Assembly: GCA_905221615.1 (NCBI GenBank)
Contig: CAJNDT010004624.1
Coordinates: 532,291-596,290, forward strand
DNA: 64,000 nucleotides
Direction of reading: 5' to 3'
DNA from: Symbiodinium sp. CCMP2592
Taxonomy: Eukaryota > Sar > Dinophyceae > Suessiales > Symbiodiniaceae
In this document: positions 12,520-24,249 of the stretch, piece by piece
How positions within the stretch are numbered: the stretch's first letter is position 1
Layout of the letters: the number at the start of each line of letters is the position of its first letter
Notes under the pieces: model-generated
What the model was told of the DNA's origin: nothing
The model's input: the letters and a program-made list of their open reading frames with translations, nothing else
Databases searched by the model: none
Position numbers and translations under genes: made by a program

Positions 12520-14030
12520 ACCATGTGTGCCCCAAGAAGTAAGCAGCATGCACGTGAATTTATGAGTGCGGCCAAGTCAACCGCTGCACACTTCCATTCC
12601 ATCTCCATACGGAGTGCGGCCAAGAAACCGCGTCAATTCTGTGCAAGGATGTACCTGAAGATACAAAATCTCGGTGCACATAGTTCCGTTTTATGTTGCT
12701 ACTTCGACTTGGGTATTGCCAATTGAGCATCTCACGTCTAATCTCTGAAACGAGTTCCTGAGTTGGATGCAAGCTACACCTTGCATCATTGTTGCCGTGA
12801 GCTGTTTGGAGAACGCTCCTTCCCGTCGCACACTTCGGCCTCAGCACGAGTTCAAAACAGAAAGAATAGCAGATGGAGTTCTTCTGTTTGTTTTTCTTGA
12901 AGCTTGCCGATGCACATACTGGTAGACAAGTCTGCTTCGATCTCTGTGCTAAATGAGGACTCCGGTGACAGCCGGACTTCAGAAACGGCCTGGCTCAACG
13001 CGCAACAGGACTCTGGGTCGCTGACCGCCGGGATGCAGTTGCTGCGGGGTGCCAGGGCTGACTTGTAAGCTGAGCTTCCGGCACTCTGACCTGGGGACAG
13101 CTTCCTAGAGCCTACACATGGAACACCACGCGAAGCACGGGCGTCCGCAGTCCGCACAGGCGAATTCTTTAAACAACGGGGGAGTAATTTCGGAATAATT
13201 GACGATAAGCCTCAGCCATCCTCAGCCTTCGATGCGCCCTTCTTACGGCGCCGGTCTTACTTCGAGGCTTCATCCGGCTGTCGGCATGCGGAGACTGCTA
13301 GCCTGCTATGCAAGGACATGCTTTGCAAGCCACATCATCGCCGAAGTTCAGAATGTTAAGCCTTGCGAGAGGGGAGTGCGATCCCTCCCTGCGATGCAGT
13401 GCTAGAGTTTAGCGTTCGCCGTGGAAGGATTCAAATGATGCGATTCTGGCGAACATCACCGCTCGCATCACTGAGCTCACGCGACTGCCGCATGAGCACA
13501 TGGAGCCTTTCCAGGCATTGAGCGTGTGCGAGCAAACCAGTTGCGATGTCTAGATGTGACCATGCAGTCGAGCAAGCTATCCAAACAGCGAGAACACAGC
13601 AGTAACAATCATCCCGCTCTTTACGAACAGGTCGCCGCGAAGTTGCCTGGCAAATTTGCGAGCCTCTAGACATCCTGACACTGCTTGCCTTCTTAATCTT
13701 CAGTACAAAACATCTCACACAGCCCCGCCAAAAACCACACTATGGTTTTGCTGGTGCGGCAAGCACGATCGCGCTCCTGTCCTTCATACATCGGAGCCAA
13801 ATCGCGGCAGGCTTCGGTTCGAGCCTAGCACTAGGCGCCTTACAAGGTCGGTTTGTGCATTCTGGAGATAATTTGCAAGCATGGTCGTCGCCTGTATGGG
13901 GTATGTGGGTCTGTCATTGTCATGTAGGCACGGTCGCAGTGCAGGTCGTCCGTTACCAAGCTGGTCAGTTCTTCCAAGGCCACCAGGCCGCTCGGGTGCT
14001 TTGCAATGCTTATATGGACCACCCCTCGAA
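12520..14030. other. No gene recognised
   Basis: Only short, motif-free frames were seen. No RNA gene or long repeat was noticed. Confidence 0.4.
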
Positions 14031-14033
14031 CCC

Positions 14034-14137
14034 AGGAGTTTCCGAAAAAAAGGGGTGCCTTGCTTTGGGTCCTTCTAAAAAGGATCCTACTAATTAGGGT
14101 ATTATATACGGGTCCCCAATTTTCGGAAACCCCCAAC
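14034..14137. repeat. MITE-like inverted-repeat element (~100 bp)
   Basis: The left arm, around TTTCCGAAAAAAAGGGG, is inverted at the right end as CCCCAATTTTCGGAAA, with about 65 bp between including TTAGGGTATTATATACGGG. The size and arms fit a miniature inverted-repeat element. No target-site duplication was resolved, and the arm ends are accurate to a few bases. Confidence 0.55.
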
Positions 14138-14139
14138 TG

Positions 14140-15950
14140 TGAATGCTAGGCACTGTCGTGGCCGGAGGTAGGATCCAGAAGTGACGGTCCAAAAAGGGCA
14201 AAGAGTGAGAACAGGAGAAGGTTCTGAACAAATACGGGTAATGGTAGGCGCCTACAGCTCCAGAATGTTTGTGGACCTTTTTCTTGCAGCAAACAACCCG
14301 ATATGCGTGGAAGGACTACTTGGACGCACAAGAGGAGCAGGTGTGTGGCGACTTGTCAGAAGTGTAGGCAGAGACGTGGCACACCACATCATCATACGGC
14401 CGTTTCTTTGCAAAGTCTTTCTTCTGTCATATGCACATGTGGTTTGAGAGGTGCAGCTCGCAAAAAACGACAGGGTTTCTGCCTGACGCTGTCTTTCAGA
14501 CCCCAGGAATGGAACATGGGTCACTTGATGTTTCATGGACCTGTAAGGTGGGCGAGTTGGAACCTTCTTCATGTATCTGAACGATGTACCTGAAGGAGAT
14601 GGGGCAAGTTGCTGATTTCAATCGCAAATGATCAGATTCGAGAGGCAGCAACATGGCTTCGGCTCAGATCCTGTCCTTCAAACCACTCGCCAAACGCCGC
14701 AGATGTACGAGAGCTGCAGGCTGCATGATTCTCCTTTGCAGGAGGTGAGACCCACTTTTCCAAGTGGGACTTGACAATCACGCCTCGGACGCTTGGTGCA
14801 CGGGCACGGCCACACCTCCGCAGGTTGGTTTTTACTTGAGCTCTGTGGTTCACAGGGTTCTCACAGGATGGGCATCCTGCAGAAGCCGGCTTTCTGGCCT
14901 GGCAGTCGGCCACACAAAGATACCGACATGTTTCCAAGAAATGCAGCAGATAGGCGTCCACGACAACTGCAACGAAAGGCAGGAACAGCCGCACTGCTTG
15001 TGTGCTTGTGCATGTGTGTGTTTGTCATTCAGGAAAGGCTTGGCTCTTCTTTGGTGGAACGTCAATTACACAGCCCTCCAGCATGGCATTTTCGGATGCT
15101 TCGTCTGCAGATGTCCGTCTCGGTCTTCTCTCGAGCCAGAGTCAGTTCGTGAGTCGTTTCTCCTAGTTTAGTGAAAGGCCGTTTGCGTTGGGTCAGTGTC
15201 CGATGCATGTGCTGGCTGTGGGGACTTTTTGTTTGCACTGTCGGATGAAGATGCGAAATCGATTGGAGCTGTTTGTGAATGTCATCCCATCAGCCCCCAT
15301 TCAGCTAGGTCCACATAGGTTGTGAAGGCATGCAGGGCACAACGTTGTTTCTAGCTCGAAAGTCCTTTTAGATGTGTTCAAGGCGGCACAAAGGACGAGG
15401 ACGCCTGGCACCAGTCCCTTCCAGTGGTAGAGGGTGAAAAGCCGTGGCCTTAGGCATGCTTCTTACTTCGAGGCACCCCTGCCTGCAGAAGCTGTGGAGA
15501 AACTCTCAGCATGCTTTAACCGGGCCCACCGCAGCGCTTCCAGGTTTGAAGCATTGAGCACACGGAGAGGCATGAGTCACTTCTGTATGATTCTGAGGTG
15601 GGTTGTCAATCGCTGGCTCCACCCGTATGACTTCCTGACGCCCTACTTCGAGGGAAAGCTAAGATGAGCTCGCCGAGCGGAAAATCGCTGTTTTGCATTG
15701 CTGGGATGCAGCTGCTCTTCACATGCACCATGTGTTTGTGTTTGTGTGTGTGTGCATATGTATGTAATTAAGTATGTATGACAATGTACATATGGGTAGT
15801 GTGCGTTAGTGCGCGCCTAGGAGCATTCGTTTGTGTTGATCCATGCTACCTTCGCTTCGGTCAGGCGGCTGCAGAGGTTAAAGTTGGCAAGCAAGTTACG
15901 TTTGTCTGCTGCATCTCTGGGTTGCAGTGCAACTCAAACCTAGATCGCCG
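14140..15950. other. No gene recognised
   Basis: Short frames on both strands lack motifs. A TG-rich simple-sequence patch lies near 15730-15790. Confidence 0.4.
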
Positions 15951-15964
15951 CATCTTTCCGCCTG

Positions 15965-18612
15965 CCAGGAGGAGCTCGCCGGCAAAGATGACCAGTTCCT
16001 CGAAAGGACACCGCTTGAGCAATTGCTAAGATTGCTGGTGCATGAAGGCTCGGTGCGCACCTGGTGGCCTGCCCGCTTTGTTTATTTTTGGCTCGGTAAA
16101 AGGGCTATCTATGCGACCAGGCCCGCTCCCAGATCTTGAAAGCTCCACAGAGGTCACTAGGCCACTCAGTGGCTGTCTATCGTCCCGTAGACCCTCCCAG
16201 ACCACACTCCACCTTGAGATGCCGCTTGGGGGTGCTGGCTTCATCCGCCTGCAGAGCCCAGATGCATTCGATGAAGTCCTTGAGTCGGGAAATTATCGCA
16301 GCATCAGCGCGCAGCAATTGCTGTCGGGCTCCTTGGCAATCATAGAGAGCTCCATGCTAATGCCTAGAGAGGGAGCCGTTGTTAGCCTGGCATGCCGGGT
16401 TAAGACAGCTCTCGATCCTTCGGGCTTGCGGCCAGGTCACGGAAGTATTTTCGATGACACCCTATTCAGCCTTTTCGCGGCAAGCGGAAGTCCTGCACGC
16501 CGCTTTCCTACGAGAGAGGAGGTCCAAATGGCAGGCGACTCGCTGTTCCAGAAGTCTAGAGAGGCAGGCCACGTGGACTTTTTCATCAGCCACTCCTGGA
16601 AAGCAGAGAGGTGGAGCAAGTTTCTGGCACTCTGCATGCCACCCGGCACCCGTACGGTATCCTCTCACCTGCGAGCATTGTAAGTGCGCAGGGTCTCTGC
16701 GCATTGCAATCTGAGGTTCTTCAACCTGACACTAGCGATCAAGTGCTCTTTTGCCATGTGGTGCGCCGCGGCCGTGGCCTTGATTGCTTCCACTGGCTGG
16801 ACATCACTGGGCGGCAGTTACTTCAACTTTCCTTGCCTTGTGTGCTTACCTATGGCCACTTTCTTCATCATGTTCTTCTGGGGACAGCAAATCTCTGCTG
16901 GACTTTGGTCCCCCACAGTGTGGCTGGATAGGTTCTGTATTCACCAGACAGACCTTGAGAGGAAGCAGCAACAGATCGTATCCCTTCCCGTTTTCGTTGC
17001 ACGCTCCTCTCGAATGCTGCTTCTTTGGGATGACGCTCGCTTGCCAGGGTCAATCATACTGTAGGTTTCGGGTTAGTGCTTCGAATCCCAAAAGAGAGAG
17101 ACGAAACCTGTTAACGTTTGTCTTCTTGGTATTCTAGCGCCGGCGATACCTAAAATTGTCAACTTCTGAAATGTTCTCAAAAAAACACAACGTCGTTTTT
17201 CGTCTACAACAACAACAGGATACCTACTTCGACAGGCTTTGGTGCCACTTAGAGCTTGCCACCTTCGCATGCTACGGAGGTGCGGAAAAGGTGGATGTGG
17301 TTCCGCTGTGGCTGGCCCCGTGGCTGCTCGCTTCGATCCTTTCGCACCTCCTCAGCGTGACCTTTCTTGAGCTGCTGGAGCATGCGTTCCCGAGTTGGAG
17401 CGCCCAGTGGTTACCTGGCATCCTCAGTGTGTTGGAGTCACACTTCGGGGACAACCAGGCCCTACAGAAGTTCGCTGCTATGTGGGTTATCGGGATGACT
17501 TCCAGCATCATTGCGCTCCCTGTGTCGATCCCAAGCTTCTTCGCATTCCGCCTGAAGCTACACAGTCACCAGTTGATGCTGAGTCAGATGGCCAGCTTCG
17601 ACGTACGTGCTGCGAGCTGCACTGTGCCGGCCGACCGGAGCGCGGTCGAGCAACAGGTGCAGCAGCTATTCAGAAGTGATTCGGGAAGCCGACACCAGCT
17701 TCTTGATGAGGGGGAGGCCGGCATTGCGAATGGCGGGCTGGGGAATCTTAGACGTAGGTCGGCCACAGAGGCAACAGAGACTGCTATCTCCACCTGAATC
17801 CGAGTTTCCAATCTGATGCAAGGGTCCCACATGCCAGTACATCAGAAAAGAGGGGGAACGGAGATCCGAGGTTCCTGCATCTAGCTCATCCTAGGCAATC
17901 TTGTGTTGACGGCGTTCCCTCGAACCTTTGTTGCGCAGGTCCATCTTCAGAGATTTCTGGCACCTTGGGATCCACTTGACGGCTTCAACACTTATGTGAG
18001 GGGAACTCTGCGCGAGGCTGTCATTGCGCAAATCGGAAACGAGCTGGAGGTGCCTTGGCACACCTGCATGACTGCGATCCTCCCCATGATCCTTTATTCT
18101 TCTGTGAATATTCTCGGGTGTGACAATGGATCATGCGAAGAATCTGCTCGGGTTTCAGGCTACAGCTCAGTGTTTCAGTACATGGAGGTCCAAGTGGTGG
18201 CTTGGGCACTTTCCCTCGTCACTTGCTACGTCTTGATCTTCCCCGTCCTTCTCAGGATGGTGAAGTTCGTTGTCTCATGCGGAAGCGGTAGCTATCCGTT
18301 GCAATGTGTGCTGGCTGGCATTTGGTGCCCGCTGGCCTTCGAATACTGCTACTTTTGCGTCAGCTTGACCTGGGGCTCGATCGTGTCTCTCGTCCAGTGC
18401 CTCGGGTTTTTTTGAGGGGGCCTGTAGAGGTTCTCTAAGGGTTAGAACTATTCCTGATGGGTTGAATTCCGTTGTGTTCGTGACTTGGTGTTGTAGATTT
18501 TCAACACAGCCTAGGAACTACTCAAGAGTTCAACTGATTATCTCCCTGGCGATCATGACCGGCCTGGTGGCACAGGTCATCTTCTTATTTTGCGGCTATA
18601 CGATGCCCCGCA
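15965..18612 (+). CDS. TIR-like (ISHSW) multi-membrane protein gene, at least four exons
   Basis: A coding segment at about 16042-16679 ends in DFFISHSWKAERWSKFLAL, the first half of a TIR-like fold. The frame resumes at about 16716-17035 with two membrane segments, then VWLDRFCIHQTD and ARSSRMLLLWD. Exon three starts after the AG at 17218 with DTYFDRLWCHLELATF, then more membrane segments, to about 17750. Exon four (from 17939, after TTGCGCAG) carries GFNTYVRG and three to four membrane segments up to 18415. A further hydrophobic stretch, LIISLAIMTGLVAQVIFLF (about 18530-18600), is probably a fifth exon. An exon at 15965-16049 (KDDQFLERTPLEQLLRLLV) may precede. The order FISHSW / WLD.FCI.Q / LL...YF.RLWC..EL..F with surrounding helices is a family I associate with dinoflagellates. 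Function is unknown; TIR folds bind partners or cleave NAD. Start, end and some donors are uncertain. Confidence 0.65.
16680..16715 (+). other. Putative 36-nt intron (GTAAGT...GAG) removing an in-frame TAA
   Basis: The frames before and after this point are the same and are interrupted only by TAA at 16681-16683. That TAA lies inside a GTAAGT donor-like hexamer at 16680. Joining at the AG ending at 16715 keeps the frame (ttg formed across the junction). The only alternatives are a nonsense mutation or a different donor. The length is very short for an intron. Confidence 0.35.
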
Positions 18613-18699
18613 GGCAGCATGTTTCGTGCCGCTGTGTGACCCGAGAGGCAACGGGCCCGGGCCCCATGGCACAATTACAGCATGCGTAGCTTGCCCATC

Positions 18700-19045
18700 G
18701 TGAAAGAAATCATGACGGATGACGCGGGGTGAACAGTGAAGGCCGGGAATGTTCAGAAACACTTTGTGATGACAACAGCGATGACCGCAATGAAACTGAC
18801 GCTGAAACTGCTGCTGCTGCGGGTGCCCCACGACAGCGAATACCATTGCGCCGGCCAATCCTTCTTGAACACTTCGATATCTAAGAACGTCGTCGGAAAC
18901 CCCACTAAACTCTGAAACCCATGAACCCTGCGGAGTCCCATGACGACATTACCATTACACGAATCCCTTCCAAAACCCATGAAAAACCTTTGCATTTCGC
19001 AGATTTCTTACATGGGGTGTAAACGTGGTGTAATGTGGGCGGTTG
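18700..19045. other. No gene recognised
   Basis: No motif-bearing frame was found. The stretch separates the TIR-like gene from the hairpin element. Confidence 0.4.
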
Positions 19046-19049
19046 TGGC

Positions 19050-19198
19050 AGCGCGGGGTCAAAACAACAGACGGGGCTCCAGTTTTTATCCCTACCATCA
19101 GGTAGAGACAAAGTCCTGATTTCAACTGGGCCTTTGTGTCTACCTGCCGCTACGAGAGACAAAAACTAAAGCCCCGTTTGTTGTTTTGACCCGCTCCC
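19050..19198. repeat. Long imperfect hairpin (foldback) element
   Basis: The left arm, starting GGGGTCAAAACAACAGACGG, is inverted at the right end as CCGTTTGTTGTTTTGACCCG. The pairing continues inward: CCAGTTTTT faces AAAAACT, and GGTAGAGACAAAG faces CTTTGTGTCTACC. The whole ~147 bp can fold as one long hairpin with arms of about 60-65 nt. A MITE or foldback transposon relic is the simplest reading. Confidence 0.65.
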
Positions 19199-19363
19199 AG
19201 CCTACACCGGATTTCTATCATGGGGCAGATGCTGTGTAAACCATGGCCTGCATTCCCCAAAAACTCTACAGGCACCCTATGCGGTCGCCGGAAGCATTCC
19301 CAACTGTTTCTGATCAACGTAAGTTACGGGTTGCCTTTTTTGTCTGTACCAACCACAAGAACA

Positions 19364-19399
19364 AGAACAAGAACAAGAACAACAACAACAACAACAACA

Positions 19400-19438
<39 letters not shown>
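19364..19438. repeat. (AAGAAC)n/(AAC)n/(TAC)n microsatellite
   Basis: Tandem AAGAAC, then AAC, then TAC triplets run with few interruptions. Frames across it give poly-Asn/Tyr or poly-Ser/Cys and are not genes. Confidence 0.9.
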
Positions 19439-19499
19439 TGCTTCTGTTTTTTCTAGGAAGAGGCAACTCCTCGAGGCCAGCAGGCTGTTTTGCGTGGGG

Positions 19500-19655
19500 G
19501 GGGTGTTGTTCCCCTCACTCCCGTTGTGTCTCTTCTGCAGGACAGGAGACAAAACCTGGTGCCCCCTATGTTGCTTTGACGGGGGGTTGTTGTTCTGGTG
19601 TTGTTCCCCGGTGTTTGTCTCTGCACTGGTAGAAGAAACATAGTCGCACTCGGGG
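19500..19655. repeat. Diverged relative of the 19050 hairpin element
   Basis: GGAGACAAAACC...CCCCCTATGTTGCTTTGAC near 19543-19580 resembles the right arm of the hairpin at 19174-19192 (GAGACAAAAAC...GCCCCGTTTGTTGTTTTGAC). GTTTGTCTCTGCA near 19612 supplies a partly inverted partner. The similarity is by eye only. Confidence 0.35.
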
Positions 19656-19689
19656 TGCTATATCCAGTGCTCAAAGACGCCTGCCCACC

Positions 19690-20625
19690 ACCGCCTACCC
19701 ACCACCGACCACCAACAACAACCACAACAGTCACAACGACCACAGCAGCCACAGCTGCAACCACACCACCATACAGCTGGCCTTTTTGTCGGAAGATGCC
19801 TTTAGCCGCGTCCGTCTGACTGAGAGACATTCCTCGAGCCTAGGTTGATCGCACAACGCCGAGATCTAAATCTGACAGCGTTCCCTTGAGCCACGGTGGC
19901 AATTCTCAATCACTTATCAAACATGTCCTCAGCTTTCGCAAGAGCTTTGTCAGTAAGAAGTCTGGGATGTTTTGCATAGCATCTGGTAGCTGAGGACACA
20001 GTACCTTTGCATGATTGTTCTATTTTAAACTTGCAGATGTTTCACCAAGGGTCGTGCCATTACCATCCTCCACACACTTCTGCAGAAGCTGGAAATCTTT
20101 CTTCGTTTTCATAGGGAACAGTCAGCCCTTAAGCTCCTTGAAAAGGCGACAAAGGGCCGTTTGACAAAATGCAGCAGGCCATCCGACCGCTACACATGCA
20201 TTACTGTATGTCGGGGAGCTGCTGCCTTGCCGGCACTGGAAAGGCCGGATGCACGTGAGCCGCAGTGCACTGGTGAGAAGCGATAGGGGTGTCCGCCCAC
20301 ATGTGTTTTTCGTGAGAGACTCAGAGCAGATACCATTATCATGGCCGATGACGCTTCCAAGTCTCTTCAGGTGCTGGTTGCAAGCCGGGAATCCTCGCAA
20401 TCCGTGCCGAATACGGCTCAAGCACCAATCGGGCACCTCTCCGATACCTAAACCCCTCCACGAGAAGGTCGGAGTTCCTCCGGCCGTGATAGCGAACAAT
20501 TCCAATGGCAAGCGCAAGCCGAGTCATTGGACTCTTCGACTGCATCTTTGTGCAGCACCGCTTCTTAGTGCCTTGGGCATCAACAGGAGACTGATCAGTG
20601 CATGGGTCAGAGAAATTACGAGGGC
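19690..20625. other. No gene recognised
   Basis: An ACC/ACA-rich patch lies at 19690-19770. The remainder contains motif-free frames only. Confidence 0.4.
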
Positions 20626-20631
20626 AAGACC

Positions 20632-20800
20632 CATAAGTACACGAGCAACAAGAAGAACAATGCTCATGGGAAGAACAGCGACAACCACGAAACGCAAGCA
20701 GCACGCAACACGCAAACACGCAACAGACGGCAAACGATAAACCACAGCCAAAGGCCAACAACCACAACAAGAACAACAAGAACAACAACAAGGTAGCACG
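20632..20800. repeat. AAC/ACA-rich low-complexity tract
   Basis: The stretch is rich in AACAA, CACA and GCAAC words without a strict period. Translations on both strands are low complexity. Confidence 0.7.
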
Positions 20801-21139
20801 TGCGTTTGCCGCCGCGCAGGGTTCGTTTATTTTTGGTAGGTGTTTTGGTCATTTGCTGGAAGCCCTGAGTTTTGTGTGGTTTCGCCAACAAGATGATGTT
20901 TCAGATGTGTTGTCCATAGTTTTTTGTCTTGCTTTTTTGGTGTTATTTTTCCGAAATTATCGCAAATACCATGGTTTTCGTTTTTTATGTTTGATTTCTG
21001 AGGTTCGTTGAGAAGCTTTTATCTGGAAAGCCTCAAAACTCGATGTTTTTGCATGGTTGACGTTTCAAAAGTGAAGCAAGAAGAAGCGGCAACAAGGGCT
21101 TCACAGAGCAAGCGGCAGCGTTTGAGAAGTTACGCAACA

Positions 21140-21510
21140 AAAGAAGCAGCAGACACAAGCCGCGTTCGCATGGACGTCATCACCACCCCCCTCCCCCATC
21201 CCCCCCACCCCCCGCACAGGGCTGAAAGCCAAATGCAAGTCTAAGCTGGCATGTGCAAAAAGTCGAGAGTCAGCAAAAACACCGCAAAAACCGATGCGAA
21301 ATGCGACACACATAGGAAGCAACAAAACAAACAGAAGACACAAGCCGCATGCGCATGGACATCATCACCCATCCCCCCATCCCCACGTCCGCACAGAGCT
21401 GAAAGACAAATGCAAGTCTAAGGTGGCATGTGCAAAATGTCGAGACTCGGCAAAAGCACCGTAAACCGACGCGAAATGCAACACACCTAGGAAAACACCG
21501 AAACAAAACC
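21140..21510. repeat. Two tandem ~190-bp units
   Basis: The order AGCAGACACAAGCCGC, CATGGACGTCATCACC, a C-rich run, CGCACAG.GCTGAAAG, CAAATGCAAGTCTAAG, GGCATGTGCAAAA, GTCGAGA, CGAAATGC and ACACA(C)CTAGGAA occurs once at about 21145-21320 and again at about 21335-21495, with base changes. A weaker third relic may continue to about 21680. This looks like segmental tandem duplication of non-coding DNA. Confidence 0.7.
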
Positions 21511-21737
21511 GTTGCGAAATGGAGAGCTTAGCATTTTTTTGTGCAGTGTAGCTCGCCTTCCGTTGCATTTTTGGCAACAAAACACCGCAAAAAAAAGATG
21601 CGAACACACAACGCAAGTTCAATTCCGGGTGGGCAAAGTGCCAAAACTCTAGTTTCAGCACATGCCAGCAAAGAAATCGCACCACCCCGCGCGGCGGCAG
21701 ACGCACGTGCTGCCAACAACAAGGTCACGACAGCGTA

Positions 21738-21866
21738 ACGGATCCCAGGGTTTTTGTGGTTTTAGACAGCGAAAACGCCGCTCCCACCGGCAAAGTTGGA
21801 CTTGGCGGGGTGGGGGGGAGGGGGGGGTAATAGGGTAATGTTTTGAAAACGCGACTTTCGGTTTTT
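21738..21866 (+). repeat. Left inverted arm of the minisatellite-bearing unit
   Basis: It runs from AACGGATCCCAGGGTTTTT through GGCGGGGTGGGGGG and GGTAATAGGGTAATG to GAAAACGCGA. Its reverse complement is recognisable, by eye at roughly three-quarters identity, at 23783-23912. Confidence 0.6.
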
Positions 21867-22171
21867 TCATTTTTTTCTTCAGAAATAGGGTTTCGCTTGG
21901 GTTTTGGACACGCCTGCGTGCAATAAACTGTTTTGACAGCAGCGAAAATGGCTCTTGAAAAATGAGGATAATTTGGTGCTGTGCGCTTTTAGCACATTGG
22001 CAGCGTTCTACATGACTAGCAAGATGCGTTTTCGCTTGGGTTTTTGCGCATCACAGGATTGCATGTACTTGTCTTATGGCCAAAAAGCGAACAACACGGA
22101 AACTGCAAAACATGGGATCCGATCACTTTAGCAGCAACAAAACATGTACGGGCAACAACAGCATCCACAGC

Positions 22172-23770
22172 AGAGCAATGGTCTGATCTGGACGTGATCA
22201 TGGTTGGCCCATGGATGCTCTGCGGCAATGGATATGGTCTGATCTGGACGTGATCATGGTTGGCCCATGGATGCTTTGCGGCAATGGATATGGTCTGATC
22301 TGGACGTGATCATGGTTGGCCCATGGATGCTCTGCGGCAATGGATATGGTCTGATCTGGGCACGATCATGGTTGGCCCATGGATGCTCTGCGGCAATGGA
22401 TATGGTCTGACCTGGACGTGATCATGGTTGGCCCATGGATGCTCTGCGGCAATGGGTATGGTCTGATCTGGTCGTGATCATGGTTGCCCCATGGATGCTC
22501 TGCGGCAATGGACATGGTCTGATCTGGGCATGATCTTGGTTGGCCCATGGACGCCCTGCGGCAATGGATATGGTCTGATCTGGACGTGATCATGGTTGGC
22601 CCATGGATGCTCTGCGGCAATGGATATGGTCTGGTCTGGACGTTAACATATGGTTGGCCCATGGATGCTGTGCGTGAACGGATATGGTCTGATCTGGACG
22701 TGATCATGGTTGGCCCATGGATGCTCTGCGGCAATGGATATGGTCTGATCTGGACGTTATCATTGTTGGCCCTTGGATGCTCTGCGGCAATGGATATGGT
22801 CTGATCTGGGCGTGATCTTGGTTGGCCCATGGACGCCCTGCGGCAATGGATATGGTCTGATCTGGACGTGATCATGGTTGGCCCACGGATGCTCTGCGGC
22901 AATGGATATGGTCTGATCTGGACGTGATCATGGTTGCCCCATGGATGCTCTGTGGCAATGGATATAGTCTGATCTGGGCGTGATCATGGTTGGCCCATGG
23001 ATGCTGTGCGTGAACGGATATGGTCTGATCTGGACGTGATCATGGTTGGCCCATGGATGCTCTGCGGCAACGGATATGGTCTGATCTGGATGTGATCATG
23101 GTTGGCCCATGGATGCTCTGCGGCAACGGATATGGTCTGATCTGGACGTTAACATGGTTGGCCCATGGATGCTCTGCGGCAATGGATATGGTCTCATCTG
23201 GACGTGATCATGGTTGGCCCATGGATGCTCTGCGGCAATGGATATGGTCTGATCTGGACGTGATCATGGTTGGCCCATGGATGCTCTGCGGCAACGGATA
23301 TGGTCTGATCTGGACGTGATCATGGTTGGCCCATGGATGCTCTGCGGCAATGGATATGGTCTGATGTGGACGTGATCATGGTTGGCCCATGAATGCTCTG
23401 CGGCAATGGATATGGTCTGATCTGGACGTTAACATGGTTGGCCCATGGATGCTGTGCGTGAACGGATATGGTCTGATCTGGACGTGATCATGGTTGGCCC
23501 ATGGATGCTCTGCGGCAATGGATATGGTCTCATCTGGACGTGATCATGGTTGGCCCATGGATGCTCTGCGGCAACGGATATGGTCTGATCTGGACGTGAT
23601 CATGGTTGGCCCATGGATGCTCTGCGGCAATGGATATGGTCTGATCTGGACGTGATCATGGTTGGCCCATGGATGCTCTGCGGCAACGGATATGGTCTGA
23701 TCTGGACGTGATCATGGTTGGCCCATGGATGCTCTGCGGCAATGGATATGGTCTGATCTGGACATGGTTG
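22172..23770. repeat. 56-bp minisatellite, about 28 copies
   Basis: The repeated word begins TGGTTGGCCCATGGATGCTC and continues TGCGGCAATGGATATGG, TCTGATCTGGACGTGATCA. Successive copies start at 22201, 22257 and 22313, which gives a 56-bp period. Most copies differ at one to three bases. A distinct variant carrying GCTGTGCGTGAACGG occurs near 22667, 23003 and 23451. Because 56 is not a multiple of three, the repeat stays open in several frames on both strands, and those frames are not genes. Each unit contains the palindromes TGATCA and CCATGG. Confidence 0.95.
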
Positions 23771-23782
23771 GATGCAGCGGAC

Positions 23783-23912
23783 AATCGCGTTTTCTAAAAA
23801 CGGCCCTATAACCCCCCCCCTCCCCCCCCACCGCTCCGAGGCCGACTTTGTCGGCAGGGCCAAGGTTTTCGTGGCCTGACAAGGCGAAAAAGCATGGGAT
23901 CCGTTACACAGC
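23783..23912 (-). repeat. Right inverted arm of the minisatellite-bearing unit
   Basis: TCGCGTTTTC...CCCCCCCCACCG...GACTTTG..GGC...GGTTTTCG...GGGATCCGTT is the inverted counterpart of 21738-21866. The outer ends match best (GATCCGTT). A short extra copy of CATGGGATCCG occurs inside the unit near 22108. Confidence 0.6.
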
Positions 23913-23914
23913 CG

Positions 23915-24240
23915 CTACCAACAACAACAACCACAACCACCGCAACAACCGCAACAGTAGCAGCCACAGCCACAGCTACGGCGACAGCAACCTTAAAAGA
24001 ACCACCAGCAGCAGCAGCATCAGCAGCAACAACATCACCAACACCACTAGCAACACCAACAAACCACCACTACCACCAACAACAACAACAACAACCACCA
24101 CAACAACAGCAAGCAATAACAACAGCAACAGCAACCACAACCACAACGACAACAGCAACAACAGCCAACAACAACAGAAAACCAACAGAACCAACAGCAA
24201 CAGGAGCAGGAGCAGCAGCTACGACAGATGCAACAGAAGT
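23915..24240. repeat. CAA/CAG/ACC-rich low-complexity tract
   Basis: Interrupted CAACAA, CCACAA and CAGCAG triplets run for about 320 bp. Translations are poly-Asn/Ser, poly-Thr/Ala or poly-Leu/Val depending on frame. Open frames here are not genes. Confidence 0.85.
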
Positions 24241-24249
24241 GTTTGACTC

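Noticed and set aside
16085-16096. TTTTTGGCTCGG as a spliced-leader relic
   Set aside because: Only the TTTTGGCTC core resembles the dinoflagellate leader, without CCGTAGCCA or the CAAG end, so chance is likely.
19243-19632. 129-codon frame with poly-Asn/Tyr
   Set aside because: Produced by the AAC/TAC microsatellite.
22172-23770. Regular repeats resembling a CRISPR array, and long open frames on both strands
   Set aside because: The 56-bp units are directly adjacent with no unique spacers, so this is a minisatellite. The open frames follow from the stop-free repeat.
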